From the NCBI GenBank assembly GCA_900470195.1, contig UEIJ01000018.1, positions 1-64,000 of the forward strand: a stretch of 64,000 nt of DNA, read 5' to 3'. The stretch's first letter is position 1. Each line of letters begins with the position of its first letter. The translations under genes were made by a program, and so were the position numbers. This DNA is from Hyphomicrobiales bacterium. Its GTDB lineage: Bacteria > Pseudomonadota > Alphaproteobacteria > Rhizobiales > Rhizobiaceae. The notes beneath the pieces were generated by a model. The model had not been told where the DNA came from. It did not search any database and saw nothing but the letters and a program-made list of their open reading frames with translations. Positions 1 through 6,573 of this stretch are shown here, piece by piece.

Positions 1-100
1 CATTATGATTCAGGCTCTCAGGGATCTCGCAGCACGGTTGAGGCGCTCATCAGCGCTCGCGGCAAATCCGATCACCGCGAGCGTAAAGAACTGTCTGATG

Positions 101-129
101 ACGAAAAGACCCGGCATGTCCATGCCGGG
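101..129 (-). terminator. Terminator of the PepSY-like gene
   Basis: A perfect 9-bp stem (CCCGGCATG/CATGCCGGG, 110-129) lies 9 bases past the stop codon of the minus-strand PepSY-like gene. On that strand it is followed by the T-rich stretch TCTTTTCGTC. The 2-base loop is tight, so one or two pairs must open. Confidence 0.6.
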
Positions 130-137
130 CAGGAACC

Positions 138-488
138 TCACATGGAGTGCGCGGTTACGTTACCGTCCGCGTCGAGCGTCAACATAAACGTCTCGGTTCC
201 TTTCATGGCCGACGCCTCCCACAATCCCTTGTCATTTAACTTGAGGTTGGAAACGCCAGTGTAACCGGCTTTGGTGAAGCGTTCATTGGCTTGTTGTTCG
301 GTAAAGCTGTTCTGGCCTGCGTCGGGCGCCTTGTCGTCATGCGTTGTCGGTGTGGCGGACGTAGGCGCATTGGCGTTGGGCGCCGGTGCGTTGGTGGATG
401 GTGTGTTGGGCGTCGTCGCATCCTGAGCATTGCCGATAGCCGGAACGATCACGAGAGCGCCAGCCAATAGAAGGGTTGAAATGTTCAT
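138..488 (-). CDS. Secreted PepSY-like domain protein
   Basis: This 116-residue protein starts with a hydrophobic signal peptide (about residues 1-21, ending near GNAQ). A Thr/Pro/Asn/Ala-rich linker follows (about 22-60), then one small domain (about 61-116) containing EQQANERFTKAGYTGV and ending in LDADGNVTAHSM. That last part is laid out like PepSY domains, in which a helix packs on a short sheet. I infer an exported periplasmic protein; PepSY domains are often linked to inhibiting proteases or sensing, but the role here is unknown. A GGAGAAAG ribosome site lies a few bases before the ATG. A GGAAC-N16-TGTT promoter (524-548) sits upstream on the same strand, which suggests control by the general stress sigma factor. 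Confidence 0.75.
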   Translation of the reverse strand: MNISTLLLAGALVIVPAIGNAQDATTPNTPSTNAPAPNANAPTSATPTTHDDKAPDAGQNSFTEQQANERFTKAGYTGVSNLKLNDKGLWEASAMKGTETFMLTLDADGNVTAHSM

Positions 489-523
489 GTGTCTTTCTCC
501 GTTTTTCAGCCCCGCAGCGTCGT

Positions 524-548
524 AACAAAGGCAACTTCAGATTGTTCC
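524..548 (-). promoter_or_regulatory. EcfG-type general-stress promoter for the PepSY-like gene
   Basis: On the minus strand the sequence reads GGAAC, 16 bases, TGTT. This fits the alphaproteobacterial EcfG (sigma-EcfG/RpoE2) consensus GGAAC-N16/17-cGTT. Its downstream end is about 36 bases before the ATG at 488. It is arranged back to back with the similar site at 650-674. Confidence 0.6.
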
Positions 549-649
549 GCTTTGCGGACCTTGAGTTATCGATCTCTATTCAAAATATCCGGCGTAATCA
601 TACGGCGCCTCGTTCGACCGAAACTCCGGAAAATAAAAGAAAGCTTTGG

Positions 650-674
650 GGAACACCTTGCGGAGAACATTGTT
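650..674 (+). promoter_or_regulatory. EcfG-type general-stress promoter for the KGG-repeat gene
   Basis: GGAAC (650-654), 16 bases, then TGTT (671-674), matching the EcfG consensus. It ends 34 bases before the ATG of the KGG-repeat gene at 709, the right distance for a short leader. Confidence 0.6.
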
Positions 675-708
675 CGAAGAGGGCACCCCTAACAAAAGGA
701 GAAGACTA

Positions 709-927
709 ATGGCCGATCATACGTCGAACCGCGGTTTTGCATCCATGGATGAAGACAAGCAGCGCGAGATTGCTTCAAAGGGAGGCCAGGCCTTCGGCGG
801 CAATTTTAAAAATGACCCAGAACGTGCTGCGGAAGCCGGTCACAAAGGTGGACAGGCTTCAGGTGGCAATTTTCAAAACGATCCTGAACGCGCCGCTGAA
901 GAGGGGCGTAAGGGCGGGAAACACTGA
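709..927 (+). CDS. KGG-repeat stress protein (YciG/con-10 type)
   Basis: A hydrophilic 72-residue protein with repeats of the stress-induced KGG motif: SKGGQAFGGNF, HKGGQASGGNF and a final RKGGKH. The units are separated by near-identical NDPERAAEAG/NDPERAAEEG segments, so the protein is an internal tandem duplication. Proteins of this family (E. coli YciG, fungal con-10) accumulate under stress or in stationary phase; their molecular function is not established. The ATG at 709 is chosen because AAAGGAGAAG lies just upstream and the conserved part begins here; an upstream in-frame ATG at 646 lies inside the promoter. It is followed after 15 bases by a micro-membrane-protein gene. Confidence 0.85.
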   Translation: MADHTSNRGFASMDEDKQREIASKGGQAFGGNFKNDPERAAEAGHKGGQASGGNFQNDPERAAEEGRKGGKH

Positions 928-942
928 CGGCGCTCTATTGTG

Positions 943-1086
943 ATGATCTCAATGAGAACGATCCTGATGATTGTTATCGGTATAGCGCTCCTGCTGCTGG
1001 CGGCGGCGCTGGTGCGCGGCCTCGGTCCGGGAGCGGACAATGGGCAGAGCTCCCCGCATTCCCTGCAGACCAATCCGCCCGACTGA
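943..1086 (+). CDS. Small single-span membrane protein
   Basis: A 47-codon frame starting 15 bases after the KGG-repeat gene and probably cotranscribed with it. The peptide begins MISMRTILMIVIG, continues with an unbroken hydrophobic stretch to about residue 24 (one membrane span), and ends in a polar Gly/Pro/Ser tail. A GTG at 940 or the ATG at 952 are other possible starts. There is no strong ribosome site, so translational coupling is likely if it is made at all. I recognise no family. A stem-loop 72 bases downstream closes the transcription unit. Confidence 0.4.
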   Translation: MISMRTILMIVIGIALLLLAAALVRGLGPGADNGQSSPHSLQTNPPD

Positions 1087-1157
1087 ATGATTGCAAGGCA
1101 AACGGAGCCATCACCCGCACAACAATACATCCCAGGCGTTCGAAAGTAAGCCGCATG

Positions 1158-1197
1158 AAAGTCCCGGCCTGTCGCAGACCGGGACTTCTTCTTTGTT
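1158..1197 (+). terminator. Rho-independent terminator after the KGG-repeat operon
   Basis: The stem AAGTCCCGG/CCGGGACTT with an 11-base loop is followed by TCTTCTTTG on the plus strand. It separates the rightward KGG-repeat unit from the leftward DUF982 unit and could serve both. Confidence 0.65.
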
Positions 1198-1232
1198 CAT
1201 TTAATAATCGCCGAACCGGACGGGGCGCTTCT

Positions 1233-1325
1233 TTAATGCCGACGCCGGTTTTTCCAGATCAAAACTGCGGTTACGCAGAGGAGTGCAGTAAGAAGCGTGC
1301 CTTCTATTAGGAAATACCAGTGCAT
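1233..1325 (-). CDS. Micro-membrane protein, 30 residues, coupled to the DUF982 gene
   Basis: A 30-residue frame (MHWYFLIEGTLLTALLCVT to NRRRH): one hydrophobic span of about 20 residues and a strongly basic C-terminus, so topology N-out/C-in is expected. Its ribosome site TAGGAG contains the stop codon (TAG) of the DUF982 gene upstream and lies 7 bases before the ATG. That layout is typical of coupled translation and argues that the frame is real despite its length. No family recognised. Confidence 0.45.
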   Translation of the reverse strand: MHWYFLIEGTLLTALLCVTAVLIWKNRRRH

Positions 1326-1335
1326 GAAGAAGCTC

Positions 1336-1638
1336 CTATACCGGAACTCGGCCGCCGCCAGCTTTCGGTGCGATCATCCAGGGAATTGCGGTTTCGGGCT
1401 GTTCCAGAATGTTTCGCTTACGCGCAAACCCCGCTATCGCATGACGCGCAACATAGAGGGGTTTAAGACCGTTCTGCGCGTCACAGCATACCTTCCATGT
1501 CATTTCATAGATGACATCTCTATCATGCTCTGGCCACTCGTTAAGAAAATCGATTGCGTCTTCAATACCGGCAATCTCTTGAATCAGGTAAGGCCCGTCT
1601 TTCACGAAAACGGGGCTGTCAAACAAACGGTCGCTCAT
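1336..1638 (-). CDS. DUF982 family protein
   Basis: A 100-residue soluble protein. The central segment EDAIDFLNEWPEHDRD, then a CCDAQNG region and ARHAIAGFARKRNIL, follows the DUF982 pattern of a fold preceding a WP motif and a helix with a conserved alanine-rich face. DUF982 proteins are found in many copies in rhizobia and brucellae; their function is unknown. The ATG at 1638 (MSDRLFDS) is preferred over the in-frame ATG at 1650 because GGAGG lies 5 bases before the former and nothing suitable precedes the latter. It is followed by the overlapping-signal micro-protein at 1233-1325. I see no EcfG-type promoter in front of it. Confidence 0.75.
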   Translation of the reverse strand: MSDRLFDSPVFVKDGPYLIQEIAGIEDAIDFLNEWPEHDRDVIYEMTWKVCCDAQNGLKPLYVARHAIAGFARKRNILEQPETAIPWMIAPKAGGGRVPV

Positions 1639-1764
1639 CAGAACCTCCATTTGATCGAACGATAAGGTTAGTGTGACCGCGCTTATTTAGTATCACATCC
1701 GCGCTGTTAAAGATGGCGAGCGAATTTTTCGCCAAGCCCCTGATATGCAATTGATTTCGTTAGA

Positions 1765-1789
1765 GGAACAAGACCGGCGCTCTGGAGTT
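1765..1789 (+). promoter_or_regulatory. EcfG-type promoter before the frameshifted small gene
   Basis: GGAAC (1765-1769), 16 bases, then AGTT (1786-1789). It lies 23 bases before the ATG at 1813 and fits the EcfG spacing exactly, with A for C at the first base of the -10 element. Confidence 0.45.
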
Positions 1790-1812
1790 AGGCCCATCGA
1801 AGGAGATAGACA

Positions 1813-1991
1813 ATGAGAGCGAAGCTTCCCCCTGTGCCTGAAGATAACCGCAGCGGAAAAGGAACCGGCGAACAGAGACATGTTCCGCGAAAGGCGATCT
1901 GCTCGCTCAGGATGACAAATCGGGGAAACAAGGACGGCAGGCCAACACCAAAATCAATACGACAAACCAAGGCTTGCAGCAGGACCGTTAG
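1813..1991 (+). pseudogene. Frameshifted small hydrophilic protein of a rhizobial family
   Basis: A very good ribosome site (AAGGAGAT) leads into MRAKLPPVPEDNRSGKG, the usual start of a family of about 60-residue hydrophilic proteins in rhizobia and brucellae. The usual C-terminal end, GKQGRQANTKINTTNQGLQQ then DR-stop, is present too but in another frame, with its stop at 1989-1991. The distance from start to this stop is 179 bases; one extra base would give a 59-residue protein, the family's usual size. The likely site is the AAA run near 1894-1898, where one more A joins PRK to GDLLAQDDK. As read, the frame instead runs to 2025 with an unrelated tail. This is either a true pseudogene or a one-base sequence error. 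Family recognition is from memory. Confidence 0.6.
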
Positions 1992-2009
1992 TCCAGGTGG
2001 AGGAATGGA

Positions 2010-2156
2010 ATGCGTTCGTTTCTGAGAGACAATGGATTGACGTTCGCGCTCGCCATTTTGTTCGGCATATCGATCTTCGGCATGGCAGCGGCTGGATTTG
2101 CAACGCGCTCTAGCCGAAACGCTGGATGTGCAAAAGCCGACGCAGCAGATCAATGA
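2010..2156 (+). pseudogene. Truncated N-terminus of a small membrane protein (DUF6766-like)
   Basis: GGAGGA is followed 5 bases later by the ATG of a 48-codon frame: MRSFLRDNGLTFALAILFG plus a hydrophobic span, then a tail (ATRSSRNAGCAK) that loses all hydrophobic character. The start resembles a rhizobial membrane protein of about 200 residues that opens with a short R-x-x-L-R-x-N-G-L segment and one span (DUF6766-like). Read one base over, the sequence continues ALAETLDVQKPTQQI, which could be the old continuation. I infer a decayed gene; the family link is uncertain. Confidence 0.4.
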
Positions 2157-2320
2157 CAGCGACGGCAGAATGGTGCGGTTATCGTTTGGCCACCGCTATT
2201 CGCGAAAGTGCGCGCAAGAAATTTCTGTGTGATCGGATCGAGATTAGATTTGATCCATTCGGCCATGGCGGCTTCTTCCCGAAGACCTTGCCCCGCATGC
2301 TCGTGCGATTTCCCTTTCAT
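2150..2320 (-). pseudogene. Short leftward frame, possible ferritin-like (DUF892/YciE) remnant
   Basis: A 56-codon frame on the minus strand reads KSHEHAGQGLREEAAMAEW and then IKSNLDPITQKFLART. Acidic EEAAMAEW helices followed by a short T-x-x-FLxR end resemble the C-terminal helix of some ferritin-like DUF892 (YciE/YciF) proteins, which commonly sit in such stress clusters. There is no ribosome site, no N-terminal part and no continuation upstream. It may be a remnant or chance. Confidence 0.22.
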
Positions 2321-2432
2321 TCAAATCACCGCTGCCGTGATCGGGGTGGTGTGGAACAAGTCTGGATGTGCGCTGATGATTCAGGATGGTGCGGCCTAAC
2401 AGCACCAATCGAGCTTTGTTCCAGACGTCTGC

Positions 2433-2457
2433 GGAACGAAGCGCGCTTGGTGAGGTT
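2433..2457 (+). promoter_or_regulatory. EcfG-type promoter before the glycine-rich stress protein
   Basis: GGAAC (2433-2437), 16 bases, then GGTT (2454-2457), 29 bases before the preferred ATG at 2487. It has the same spacing as the three other EcfG-like sites in this cluster. Confidence 0.55.
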
Positions 2458-2486
2458 AGGCTGTCCACACCAAAGGGATGATCGGC

Positions 2487-2990
2487 ATGCGAACCGTTAG
2501 TGCTTTATTTTCAAATCCGCTCCAAGCGAAACTCACTGTTGCAGCTCTGGTAACGTCGGGAATTCGCGCAGAAGAAATTTCCATCATATCCAATGGAGGC
2601 CAGGATGATCTGGCCGAAAACGCAACCGGCGTCGCAGCGGGCACCGGTGCGGTCGTAGGCGGGGCAGCAGGTTTGCTTACAGGGTTGGGATTGATGGCTA
2701 TTCCGGGGCTTGGGCCGCTTGTGGCGACGGGCTGGCTTGTGAGCACCCTGACAGGGGTGATGAGCGGCGCAGCTATCGGCGGCGTTGCAGGTAGCGTTTA
2801 CCGCTCGCTTGTTCAGGCCGGGCTCAGTGATACGGATGCGAATATATACTCAGCAGGAATAGAACAGGGCGGAACGTTTCTTGCAGTCAGGGTATCTGAC
2901 GAGCAATACATGGAAGCGGAGCGAATTCTGGCCAAAGCGCGCAGCTTTACGGACGCTGAGATCGATTTGCCTGCTGCGCCTATGGGGTGA
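2487..2990 (+). CDS. YflT/GSP17M-like stress protein with glycine-rich membrane hairpin
   Basis: This 167-residue protein begins MRTVSALFSNPLQAKLTVAA and continues to about residue 37 with an alpha/beta ferredoxin-like segment typical of general stress protein 17M (YflT): residues predicting that helices of an 'element' separate regulation (ISIIS). A long Gly/Ala-rich hydrophobic region follows (about 50-105; GTGAVVGGAAGLLTGLG and similar), predicted to form a membrane hairpin, and then a second ACT/ferredoxin-like half (about 112-160) with GGTFLAVRV. Function is unknown. The ATG at 2487 is chosen over 2478 because AAGGGA lies 8 bases before it but abuts the earlier one. The EcfG-like promoter just upstream fits a stress role. 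Confidence 0.7.
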   Translation: MRTVSALFSNPLQAKLTVAALVTSGIRAEEISIISNGGQDDLAENATGVAAGTGAVVGGAAGLLTGLGLMAIPGLGPLVATGWLVSTLTGVMSGAAIGGVAGSVYRSLVQAGLSDTDANIYSAGIEQGGTFLAVRVSDEQYMEAERILAKARSFTDAEIDLPAAPMG

Positions 2991-3816
2991 CAGTCGTCCC
3001 CGGGCCCGACCCACGGCCTGGTCGTGGCATGTTCGCTTGGTCAACAAAGGATCAGACTGGTGGTGCCAGCCGCACGATCCATGCTGGAAAAGCGGTGATT
3101 GGAGGACGCGGAGGTGACCAGAAGACCCCGTCGCCCAACGTTGCACCGATGCTTGGATTATCTGGAGAATGTGCTTTCCATTTTTTGATCACTCGTGCGG
3201 AAGTGTCGGTCTACGGACGTTACAGAAATAGTTATTGAATTGTTGGATTTTGAGAATAATGATAAATACTAATATATTAATCGCGAATAATTATTGGCGT
3301 ACTTATAAGGGGTGTCGGAATTGTTTGATAATAATTACTGCTATTGATTTTCAAGATTCTTTTAGCGTATATTCTTAAATGGGTATAATGTTTTAGTTTT
3401 ACTCAAATTGACATAGGTGATGTTTCAAGAATGAATTGAGTGGAAGTTTCTTCCCGAGATCGAGAAGCTATATATCCTCCGGCGATTATGGCACTTCTGC
3501 CCGCGTCGGCGAGGAGCTTCGTTGGCGACGGCCGCGATTGCTGTGAAATGACCGGCGGTCTCTAAAACGCGTTGCCGAGACAATATAGCTGATATCGGGT
3601 TGACCTCTCTGTTCCACTTTTGGGGAAAAAAATTGGTCGTTCAGCAGTTACGACAGAATGCGCTGGTCGTCGCGCGCTGCGGCATCACGGTTGATTGAAG
3701 GGTTGGTTCGGCGCTGGACCTTGTGCAGTGGCACTTATGTCCATCGTTCATCCCTTTTGATGGGGTGCTTCGGACCTGTACCTGACGCGGTTCATAACAT
3801 TTTGCGAGGTTCTCAA
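2991..3816 (+). other. 826-base spacer with an A+T-rich core
   Basis: No convincing gene on either strand. About 3225-3435 is strikingly A+T-rich compared with its surroundings, with many TA steps (for example TAATATATTAATCG, ATAATTATTGG). The rest is of ordinary composition. Such tracts are bound by the alphaproteobacterial silencer MucR in front of surface-polysaccharide and accessory genes, and the spacer leads into the accessory CoA-transferase; that link is inference. Confidence 0.5.
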
Positions 3817-6138
3817 ATGCCAGTATCTCCTTTCGCAGGTCTCATAGTACAGCAGAAAGGCAACGCACTTGCGGGGCGTTTAGCCGGTATGCTCCTCGCG
3901 GATCAGGGCGCTGAAGTCTATGCATGCGACCAATCCCACACCGAAACTGAAGGATTGGATGATTTTCTGGACCGAGGCAAAACGCTCCTTCCATTGTCCG
4001 AGTTCAATAACTTCTCTGGTGCTGACATTGTTATTGTTGATGGCAGAGTTGAAGGGCACGATGCGGGTATCCAGGTTCATCTTGGTTTTCCCGCACTTGC
4101 ATCTGGCGATACAAGCTTCAACCTGCCGGACGACGCCAGTGACGACCTTTTAAGCGCAATGATTGGCTTTTATACGGATCTGGGCATAACCAGTCGTTTA
4201 CTTGGAAGCGACGTCATCTACACTCCGCTCCCGCTATGCTCGGTCTATGCAGCTGTTCTTTCCGTGAGTGCTGTAAGTGCAGCTCTGATTTCCCGGCATC
4301 GCACCGGTGCCGGAACCATCATTAACGTGCCGCGCCTCGCAGCCGGCTTATCTGCGATTGGCGTGCTGGCTATGCAGCTTGATGGCGTAGAGCCTCATCT
4401 CAAATCCACCGGCTTGATGAGTTTGCCGCCCGCGATAGCCGCCGAGGTTCCTGCCGCTCGCGCGGACCCCAATATGATGATAACGCTTATCAACAAGCTA
4501 AGCCCGGCAAACGGTTGTTACCGCACTCTGGACAATCGGTTAGTCACTCCAGTTACCACCGTTAACCGCTCTTTGATGCGCCAAATGCTGGAGATTGTTG
4601 GACTGACAGACGAGGCGGGCGAATGGGGTCTAGTGGACGCTTCAGTTTATGACCCCGCCAATGCCCATCTGAGCGATCACAATATTGCCCTGCCTGCGGC
4701 TCTACGACCCGATATTAATATCCGGCTCGCCGGACGGCTTGCGGAAATCTTTGCCTCCCGCACCGCCAGCGAGTGGGAAAAGCTTTTTGCCGCCGCCAAC
4801 ATACCATTTGGGACAATTCGAACGTTTGAGGAGTGGATGGCCTTGTCGAGCGTTCGGGAAGCGGGATTAGTTATCACGCCGACGGGATTAAAGAAGCCAC
4901 AGATCGGACGGGCAGTAAACATAGCATCGGCAAAACCTTATCCTCCCGTTCATCGCGCAAAACGCGCCATCAAAGCCACAGCCCCAGCGAAGTACCAAGT
5001 TGCGACTGTCGAACGTAAATTGGAAAGTGGTAAACCCCTCGAAGGTTACAAGGTGCTCGATCTTGCCAACGTTATCGCTGGACCTGCTTGCGGTCGGCTG
5101 TTGGGCGAGCTTGGGGCAGATGTGATCAAGGTAGATGCAACGCGTCCCAATCACGTGCCGCTCGTCACAATCGAATGGGGGGCCGAAGCCAATCAGGGCA
5201 AGCGCAGCATTCTTCTTGACCTCAAGATGTCCGAAGGACGGAAAGTCCTGGAGCAGCTTATAGCCAGGTCCGACATCATTGTGATGAATGAAACGGACGC
5301 CGGCGTTGAGCATCTCGGTCTCACGCGCGATGCGATCATGCGCCTCAACCCGGCTGCTATCGTGACACAGATCAGCGCCTTTAAGGGTGAATTTCCCGCG
5401 CCTGACGACAAGCGTCCGGGTTATGATCCATTGCTCCAGGCCGTTACAGGCATCATGACAAGGTTCGGCTCACCGGAATTGCCGCTCATTCATGGAATCG
5501 CATCCTGTGTCGATTATCTTACCGGCTATCTAGGAGCTTTTGCCGCGCTTGCGGCGCTCCAGGCACGCGAGCGCCGCGCCGACGGCAGTGGTGATTGGGC
5601 CGAAACCTCGCTGGCCGCTGCAGCGGCACTCGCTCAATTGCCGTTCCAATGGACACCGGCTGGGCCGACAATGACTGGCCCGAACGCTACAGGGCCAAGC
5701 GCGGAGGCCAGACTGTGGCAGCAGAGCGATGGCTGGATATTTGCCGAGACGAGCACTTCCGTATCCGCAGGGTTTCGCGGACTATCAGTCGCCGACGCAA
5801 TCCGACATGCGCACAAGGAGGGCGGACGGGCTGTGCCGGTCACGACAATCGCTGCCCTGCGAACTGCCTTTCTTGCGAAGCCGGCTAAGACGGTCCGGTT
5901 TCGCAAGACCAGCCGTAATGGGCTTCATGCTACATTGCTTGAACCGACCTGGTTTGAGTTCAACGGTAAACAGCTTTCTCCCTCAAGTGAGCCCGGGCGC
6001 CCCGGAGCTGACGCAGATGCGATCTTGAGCGAGCTTGGGTTGAGTGCGGAACAGATTGCCGAGCTTAAAGCCAGTAATGCCATCGGGAATACCGACTGGC
6101 TTCCGCTCACGCAGCCGATACGGGGCAAACGATCATGA
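3817..6138 (+). CDS. Fused two-half CaiB/BaiF family III CoA-transferase
   Basis: A 773-residue protein made of two family III CoA-transferase halves. The C-terminal half (about 408-773) opens with the classic LEGYKVLDLANVIAGP and then GELGADVIKVD, and keeps the Asp expected to carry the acyl-anhydride intermediate (Asp566 in CVDYLTGYLGAF). The N-terminal half (about 1-390) has the same layout (AGLIVQQ, LADQGAEVYACD), but its equivalent segment reads PLCSVYAAVLSVSA without the Asp, so it is probably inactive and structural. Family members are normally intertwined dimers of about 400-residue chains; this fusion would fold as a pseudo-dimer. It moves CoA from one carboxylic acid to another; the substrate is unknown. 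The ATG at 3817 is preferred (GAGG upstream, start of homology); an in-frame start at 3658 would add 53 atypical residues. Its stop overlaps an ATG (ATGA, 6135) of a 22-codon frame. Confidence 0.85.
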   Translation: MPVSPFAGLIVQQKGNALAGRLAGMLLADQGAEVYACDQSHTETEGLDDFLDRGKTLLPLSEFNNFSGADIVIVDGRVEGHDAGIQVHLGFPALASGDTSFNLPDDASDDLLSAMIGFYTDLGITSRLLGSDVIYTPLPLCSVYAAVLSVSAVSAALISRHRTGAGTIINVPRLAAGLSAIGVLAMQLDGVEPHLKSTGLMSLPPAIAAEVPAARADPNMMITLINKLSPANGCYRTLDNRLVTPVTTVNRSLMRQMLEIVGLTDEAGEWGLVDASVYDPANAHLSDHNIALPAALRPDINIRLAGRLAEIFASRTASEWEKLFAAANIPFGTIRTFEEWMALSSVREAGLVITPTGLKKPQIGRAVNIASAKPYPPVHRAKRAIKATAPAKYQVATVERKLESGKPLEGYKVLDLANVIAGPACGRLLGELGADVIKVDATRPNHVPLVTIEWGAEANQGKRSILLDLKMSEGRKVLEQLIARSDIIVMNETDAGVEHLGLTRDAIMRLNPAAIVTQISAFKGEFPAPDDKRPGYDPLLQAVTGIMTRFGSPELPLIHGIASCVDYLTGYLGAFAALAALQARERRADGSGDWAETSLAAAAALAQLPFQWTPAGPTMTGPNATGPSAEARLWQQSDGWIFAETSTSVSAGFRGLSVADAIRHAHKEGGRAVPVTTIAALRTAFLAKPAKTVRFRKTSRNGLHATLLEPTWFEFNGKQLSPSSEPGRPGADADAILSELGLSAEQIAELKASNAIGNTDWLPLTQPIRGKRS

Positions 6139-6573
6139 GTCTCCTGAAGTGTGTCGTGATCGAACAGGCCATTGGGTACCCCGTTCCCAAGTGGTGGAAG
6201 TGATCATCAGATTGGTGGCCCAAGTTTCCTCGGAGTTGCGTAAGCGGACGCGCACATCATCTTTCTAGCAGATTTAGCCATCTGCAGTCCTCGAGGCGGA
6301 TGGTGACTACCACTGGTCCGTGCGGAGGTTGATAGCCACGCCCCATGTGCGAAGTTGGGGCTGCCTTGATATTCGTAAAAACGCTCGGCTTCCACCACTC
6401 TTCTAGGTTTCCCATCGCCTTTAAAGGCGCTATCGATATGTCGTGAATTTGGGGAATCTGCCGAGGTATCGTTTCCTTGAAAGGACGACAAGAACGCAAA
6501 GAGCTTATGCGATTTGCTGCAATTGATCTTACAGCGCCCAATACATATAAGCGATCCATCAATACATGTGGGG
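6139..6573 (+). other. 435-base spacer, possibly holding gene remnants
   Basis: A frame of 22 codons (6135-6203, MSLLKCVVIEQAIGYPVPKW) starts within the stop of the CoA-transferase gene, as a coupled downstream gene would, but ends at once. Read one base over, IGGPSFLGVA follows. This may be the stump of a lost gene. I see nothing else here except the likely promoter of the ATP-grasp gene. Confidence 0.35.

Noticed and set aside
1..264. Plus-strand frame open from the window edge (contains ALISARGKSDHRERKEL)
   Set aside because: It could be the 3' end of a gene starting outside the window, but half of it is antisense to the PepSY-like gene and no family is recognised.
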